Assembly: GCA_964243295.1 (NCBI GenBank)
Contig: CAXTEJ010000042.1
Coordinates: 1-26,180, forward strand
Reading direction: 5' to 3'
Source of the DNA: CAXTEJ01 sp964243295
GTDB taxonomy: Bacteria > Actinomycetota > Actinomycetes > Actinomycetales > Angustibacteraceae
Length of the DNA stretch: 26,180 bases
Of the stretch, positions 22,974-26,180 are shown one piece after another (positions within the stretch are counted from its first letter, which is position 1; the number at the start of each line of letters is the position of its first letter). Below the pieces are notes generated by a model. It saw only the letters and a list, made by a program, of their open reading frames with translations. It ran no database searches and was not told where the DNA came from. Both the position numbers and the translations under genes were made by a program.

Positions 22974-24518
22974 TCACGTGCAGCGCAGGCCCTCCTTCGG
23001 CACGGTGCCGCGCAGCAGGTAGGCGTCGACGGCCTTGTCGACGCAGCGGCTGCCGCGCAGGTAGGCGGTGTGGCCGTCCCCCTCATAGGTGATCAGGTGG
23101 CCCTGCTCCAGCTCGTCGCTCAGGTTCACCGCCCACTGGTACGGCGTCGCCGGGTCGCGCGTGGTACCGACCACCACGATCGGCGCGCTCCCGGCGGCCG
23201 AGATCGCGCCGGCGGACGACGTCCCGGAGGCGGGCCAGTAGTCGCAGGGCAGCTCGCTCCAGGCCAGGAACGCGCCCCACGTCGGCGCCTTCGCCTCGAA
23301 CTCGGACACCGTGCGCTGCACCTCGGCCAAGCCCCCCTTCTCGGGGCGGTCGAGGCAGTTGACCGCGTAGATGACGGTGTTCTGGTTGGACGCGTAGCTG
23401 CCGTTGCCGCCCCGGCCGGTGTAGACGTCGGCGAGGCGCAGCATCTCGGCGCCGTCGCCGCCGAGCGCCTGCTCCAGCGCCCCCTGCAGCACCGGCCACG
23501 ACGTCTCGTCGTACAGCGCGACAGCGACGCCCAGCGCGCCCAGCCCCTCGGTCAGCGGGCGCTTCGGGTCGCCGGTGGGCAGTGGCTCGGCGTCGAGCTG
23601 GCGCAGGAAGTCGCGCAGCTCGCGCATGCCGCCGTCGACGGTCGTGCCGAGCGGGCAGTCCCTGCTCTCGGCGCAGTCGGCGACGAAGGCGCGCGTCGCC
23701 TGCTCGAAGCCCTGGGCCTGCCCGAGGTTGATCTGCTCCGACGGCAGCGCCGGGTCGAGCGCGCCGTCCAGGACGAGCCGGCCGACGTTCTTGGGGAACA
23801 GCCCGGCGTACGTCGCCCCGAGGAAGGTGCCGTAGGACTTGCCGAGGTAGTGCAGCTTCGCGTCGCCCAGCGCGGCACGCAGCACGTCCATGTCGCGGGC
23901 GGCGTCCGTCGTCCCGACGTGGGCGAGCAGCGCACCGCCACCAGCCTTGCAGCGGGCGGCCAGCTGCTGGAACAAGGTGACCGTCGAGGCCACCTCCGCG
24001 GCGTCGTCCGGCGTGGGGTCGGCCGCGACGAGCTCGTCGGTCTGGGCGTCACTGAGGCATCGCAGCGGCGCACTGGTGCCGACGCCGCGCGGGTCGAAGC
24101 CCACGACGTCGTAGCGCTCGCGAACGGCGTCGCTGATGACCGCGCGCGCGGCGCGGGCGTAGTCGATGCCCGAACCGCCCGGACCGCCGGGGTTGATGAC
24201 CAGCGAGCCGATGCGGTCGTCGCCGGACGCCCGCAGCCGCAGCAACGACAGCTGGATGCTCTCGCCGCCCGGCGCGGCGTAGTCGACGGGGACCGTGAGC
24301 TTGCTGCACTGGAAGTCGCCGCCGCAGCCCGCCCACGACAGCTTCTGGGAGTAGTACCGGTCGAGCCCCGAGGGCACCGGCGCCGGCGCCGAGGCGGCGG
24401 ACGGCGTGCGATCGGGCTCCTGCGCCGAGTCGTCCCCGTTCCCGCTGCACGCCGACAGAGCCAGCGCGACAGCGGCGGCGAGGGCCACGGCTCGGCGCGG
24501 ACGTGCGGACAGCTGCAT
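22974..24518 (-). CDS. Secreted lipoprotein alpha/beta hydrolase, TAP-like peptidase (S33 family)
   Basis: This 514-residue protein has a lipoprotein signal peptide ending in ALALSAC (Cys24) and a Ser/Pro/Ala linker, then an alpha/beta-hydrolase domain. It shows the oxyanion segment NPGGPGGSGIDYARAA, FDPRGVGTSAPLRC, the nucleophile elbow GKSYGTFLGATYAGLFP, the acid in VGTTRDPATPYQWA, and the base His in EGDGHTAYLRGSRC. This is the tripeptidyl aminopeptidase-like family (SlpD/SlpE, mycobacterial CaeA/Hip1-type) of cell-surface serine hydrolases. ATG 24518 has GGGGGAAGC upstream and begins the signal peptide; the longer frame to 24611 does not fit a signal sequence. The physiological substrate, a peptide or ester, is unknown. 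Confidence 0.93.
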   Translation of the reverse strand: MQLSARPRRAVALAAAVALALSACSGNGDDSAQEPDRTPSAASAPAPVPSGLDRYYSQKLSWAGCGGDFQCSKLTVPVDYAAPGGESIQLSLLRLRASGDDRIGSLVINPGGPGGSGIDYARAARAVISDAVRERYDVVGFDPRGVGTSAPLRCLSDAQTDELVAADPTPDDAAEVASTVTLFQQLAARCKAGGGALLAHVGTTDAARDMDVLRAALGDAKLHYLGKSYGTFLGATYAGLFPKNVGRLVLDGALDPALPSEQINLGQAQGFEQATRAFVADCAESRDCPLGTTVDGGMRELRDFLRQLDAEPLPTGDPKRPLTEGLGALGVAVALYDETSWPVLQGALEQALGGDGAEMLRLADVYTGRGGNGSYASNQNTVIYAVNCLDRPEKGGLAEVQRTVSEFEAKAPTWGAFLAWSELPCDYWPASGTSSAGAISAAGSAPIVVVGTTRDPATPYQWAVNLSDELEQGHLITYEGDGHTAYLRGSRCVDKAVDAYLLRGTVPKEGLRCT

Positions 24519-24632
24519 GCTTCCCCCGGTGGTGCTGCGGTGACGATGCTGCGGTGGTGATACCGCGGTGACGTCGCGACGATGCGGTGGCACGACGCTA
24601 CCTGGCGTCACAGGCGCGGGCGCGACCGCGGC

Positions 24633-25790
24633 TCACTGGTCGAGCCGCAGCGCGACCGCCAACGACTCGAGCACGAGCAGCGGCGAGGCGTTGGTGAGCA
24701 GCCGCGCCCGCGCCTCGCGCACAGCCTCCATGCGCTGCAGGGCTTGCTCGGCGGTCAGCGCGGTCGCCAGCCGCTCGACGTCCGGGCGCATCTCGGCGTT
24801 GATCAGGGCTGCGGCCCGGTCGGCGTGCAGCACCAGCACGTCACGGTAGACCGAGATGAGGTCGAGCAGCGAGCGGTCGAGCATGTCGCCCAGGAACCGC
24901 TTGGCGCGGCGCTTCTGGTTGCGCTCGAGCTCGCCGAGCTGGGCCCGCACGAACGGCGGCTGGGTGCGAGCGGCGCTGTCGGCCCCGAGCGCCCGCAGCA
25001 GCTCGTGGCGCTCGGTCAGGTCGCGCGCGGCGGTGGCCGCCTCGGCCTCCTCGGTGGCGACCGACAGCAGCGCCTGCGCCTGCAGCACGGCGTCGCCGAC
25101 CGACCGCAGCTGCATCGGCACCTGGACGACGGTGCGCCGGCGGATGCGCGCCTGCTCGTCGGTCGCGAGCCGCCGCGCCATCCCGATGTGGCTCTGCGCG
25201 GCGCGGGCGGCGAACGCGGCCATGGTGGGGTCGACGCCGTCACGGCGCACCAGCAGGGCGGCGACGGCCTCGGGCGGTGGGGTGCGCAGCGCCAGGTGGC
25301 GGCTGCGGCTGCGGATCGTGATCAGGACGTCCTCGGCGCTCGGCGCGCAGAGCACCCACACCGTGCGGGGCGTGGGTTCCTCGAGCGCCTTGAGCAGGGC
25401 GTTGCCCGAGCTGTCGTTGAGCCGGTCAGCGTCCTCGACGACGATGACGCGCCAGCGGCCGACCGACGGTCGGCGCTGCGCGAGCGAGATCAGGTCTCGG
25501 GCGTCGTCCACCTTGATGACACTGACCTCGGTGCGCACCAGCGTCACGTCGGCGTGCGAGCCCGCGACGACCGTGCGGCAGGACTGGCAGGTGCCGCACC
25601 CGGGCACCGGCTGCTCGCACTGCAGCGCCGCGGCGAACGCGCGCGCGGCGATCGAGCGGCCCGACCCGGGCGGGCCGGTCAGCAACCAGGCGTGGGTCAT
25701 CCCGGCACCGGTGCCGCGCGCGGACATGGCCGCCGAGCGCAGCAGGTCGACGGTCGGCTGCTGGCCGACCACCTCGTCCCAGACGCTCAC
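24633..25790 (-). CDS. holB: DNA polymerase III delta-prime subunit
   Basis: This 385-residue clamp-loader subunit has the AAA+ fold. The degenerate Walker A box is GPPGSGRS (residues 39-46), with Arg in place of the usual Lys, as expected for the non-hydrolysing delta-prime. The zinc-binding cysteines are C58, C65, C68 and C71 (CEQPVPGCGTCQSC), and the sensor region includes VVEDADRLNDSSGNALLKAL. The usual SRC trigger is SRS here (TIRSRSRHL). The protein works in the cytoplasm loading the beta clamp during replication. The GTG start overlaps the stop of the upstream gene by four bases (GTGA), the conserved actinobacterial tmk-holB arrangement. Confidence 0.95.
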   Translation of the reverse strand: MSVWDEVVGQQPTVDLLRSAAMSARGTGAGMTHAWLLTGPPGSGRSIAARAFAAALQCEQPVPGCGTCQSCRTVVAGSHADVTLVRTEVSVIKVDDARDLISLAQRRPSVGRWRVIVVEDADRLNDSSGNALLKALEEPTPRTVWVLCAPSAEDVLITIRSRSRHLALRTPPPEAVAALLVRRDGVDPTMAAFAARAAQSHIGMARRLATDEQARIRRRTVVQVPMQLRSVGDAVLQAQALLSVATEEAEAATAARDLTERHELLRALGADSAARTQPPFVRAQLGELERNQKRRAKRFLGDMLDRSLLDLISVYRDVLVLHADRAAALINAEMRPDVERLATALTAEQALQRMEAVREARARLLTNASPLLVLESLAVALRLDQ

Positions 25791-26180
25791 CGGTGACCGC
25801 CGCGCGGGCCGAAGATGTCGTCGCCGAGATCGCGAGCCTCGTCCTGGTAGTCCACCTGCTGCGACCCGTCCAGGTGGATGACGGTGGTCGTGTCGTCACC
25901 GGCCGTCGCGCCCACAGCCGGCAGCTCCGTCACCTTCGTCGTGTCGTCGGTGCGGATGATGGTGGTCGTGTCGTCGGCGGCCGAGGCGCCGGCCCGGACG
26001 CCGATCACCTGCGTCGCGTCGTCGGCCGCGGGACGGCGGGGGGCGGTGACGACCGGCAGCACGGCGGTGGCCGCACGCGCGGCCTCCTGCGCCGCGAGCC
26101 GCTCGGCCCGCGCGCGCTCACGCTCGGCCGCCACGCGCTCGACCTCCTGCTGCTCGGCCGCCGCCCGGGCCGCGGCCTGC
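25787..26180 (-). CDS. C-terminal tail of the gene upstream of holB, probably dTMP kinase (partial)
   Basis: The frame is open to the window edge, so only the last ~131 residues are visible, and no kinase motif is included. It begins with an Ala/Glu/Arg/Gln-rich segment likely to form a coiled coil, then a disordered acidic region with four related words: DDATQVIGV, DDTTTIIRT, DDTTKVTEL and DDTTTVIHL. It ends DDIFGPRGGHR. In actinomycetes the gene immediately before holB is usually tmk, often with a long charged C-terminal extension, so dTMP kinase is the best guess. That rests on position only. The internal GTG at 26134 is not a likely start because the coiled-coil sequence continues upstream of it. 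Confidence 0.65.
   Translation of the reverse strand, partial: QAAARAAAEQQEVERVAAERERARAERLAAQEAARAATAVLPVVTAPRRPAADDATQVIGVRAGASAADDTTTIIRTDDTTKVTELPAVGATAGDDTTTVIHLDGSQQVDYQDEARDLGDDIFGPRGGHR

Overview
The very high G+C content, frequent GTG starts, 1- and 4-base start/stop overlaps, and gene types (an NlpC/P60-like secreted coiled-coil protein, an RsbW-type kinase with a STAS protein, MmyB and IclR regulators, a TAP-like lipoprotein hydrolase, a tmk-holB pair) point to a high-GC actinomycete. I cannot name the genus from the sequence.

Layout. Positions 1-2473: the start of a secreted coiled-coil protein (minus strand, cut by the window edge), a membrane-anchored ABM-domain protein, and a STAS antagonist / anti-sigma ATPase pair. 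Positions 2474-2951: a gene-free convergent spacer with a 43-bp tandem repeat and two inverted copies of its core. Positions 2952-6482: an aldo/keto reductase divergent from an MmyB-type regulator, then an SDR oxidoreductase and a two-domain GNAT protein. Positions 6673-22608: a large catabolic and transport cluster. Positions 22845-22918: tRNA-Thr(CGT). Positions 22974-26180: a lipoprotein alpha/beta hydrolase, holB, and the C-terminal tail of what is probably dTMP kinase.

The catabolic cluster is the most interesting part. A minus-strand operon encodes, in transcription order, a ThDP-dependent enzyme, an acyl-CoA ligase, an atypical cyclase-family hydrolase, a tartrate/D-malate-type beta-decarboxylating dehydrogenase (frameshifted here), a DUF35 Zn-ribbon/OB-fold protein and a thiolase-fold enzyme. 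An IclR regulator is divergent from it. A second minus-strand pair encodes a D-2-hydroxyacid dehydrogenase and an MFS carrier. Divergent from that pair is a plus-strand operon for an SsuA/TauA-like ABC importer (lipoprotein, ATPase, two permeases), an ACMSD-like amidohydrolase and an MBL-fold hydrolase. The same short palindrome, AGACAT-Y-GTCTT, occurs in both divergent intergenic regions. In one it overlaps the -35 boxes of two facing promoters; in the other it lies inside the probable iclR promoter. This argues that all four transcription units form one IclR-controlled regulon. The logic looks like import of a carboxylated, probably cyclic compound, hydrolytic opening, CoA activation, oxidation and thiolytic or retro-aldol cleavage. 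The substrate is not identifiable from the sequence.
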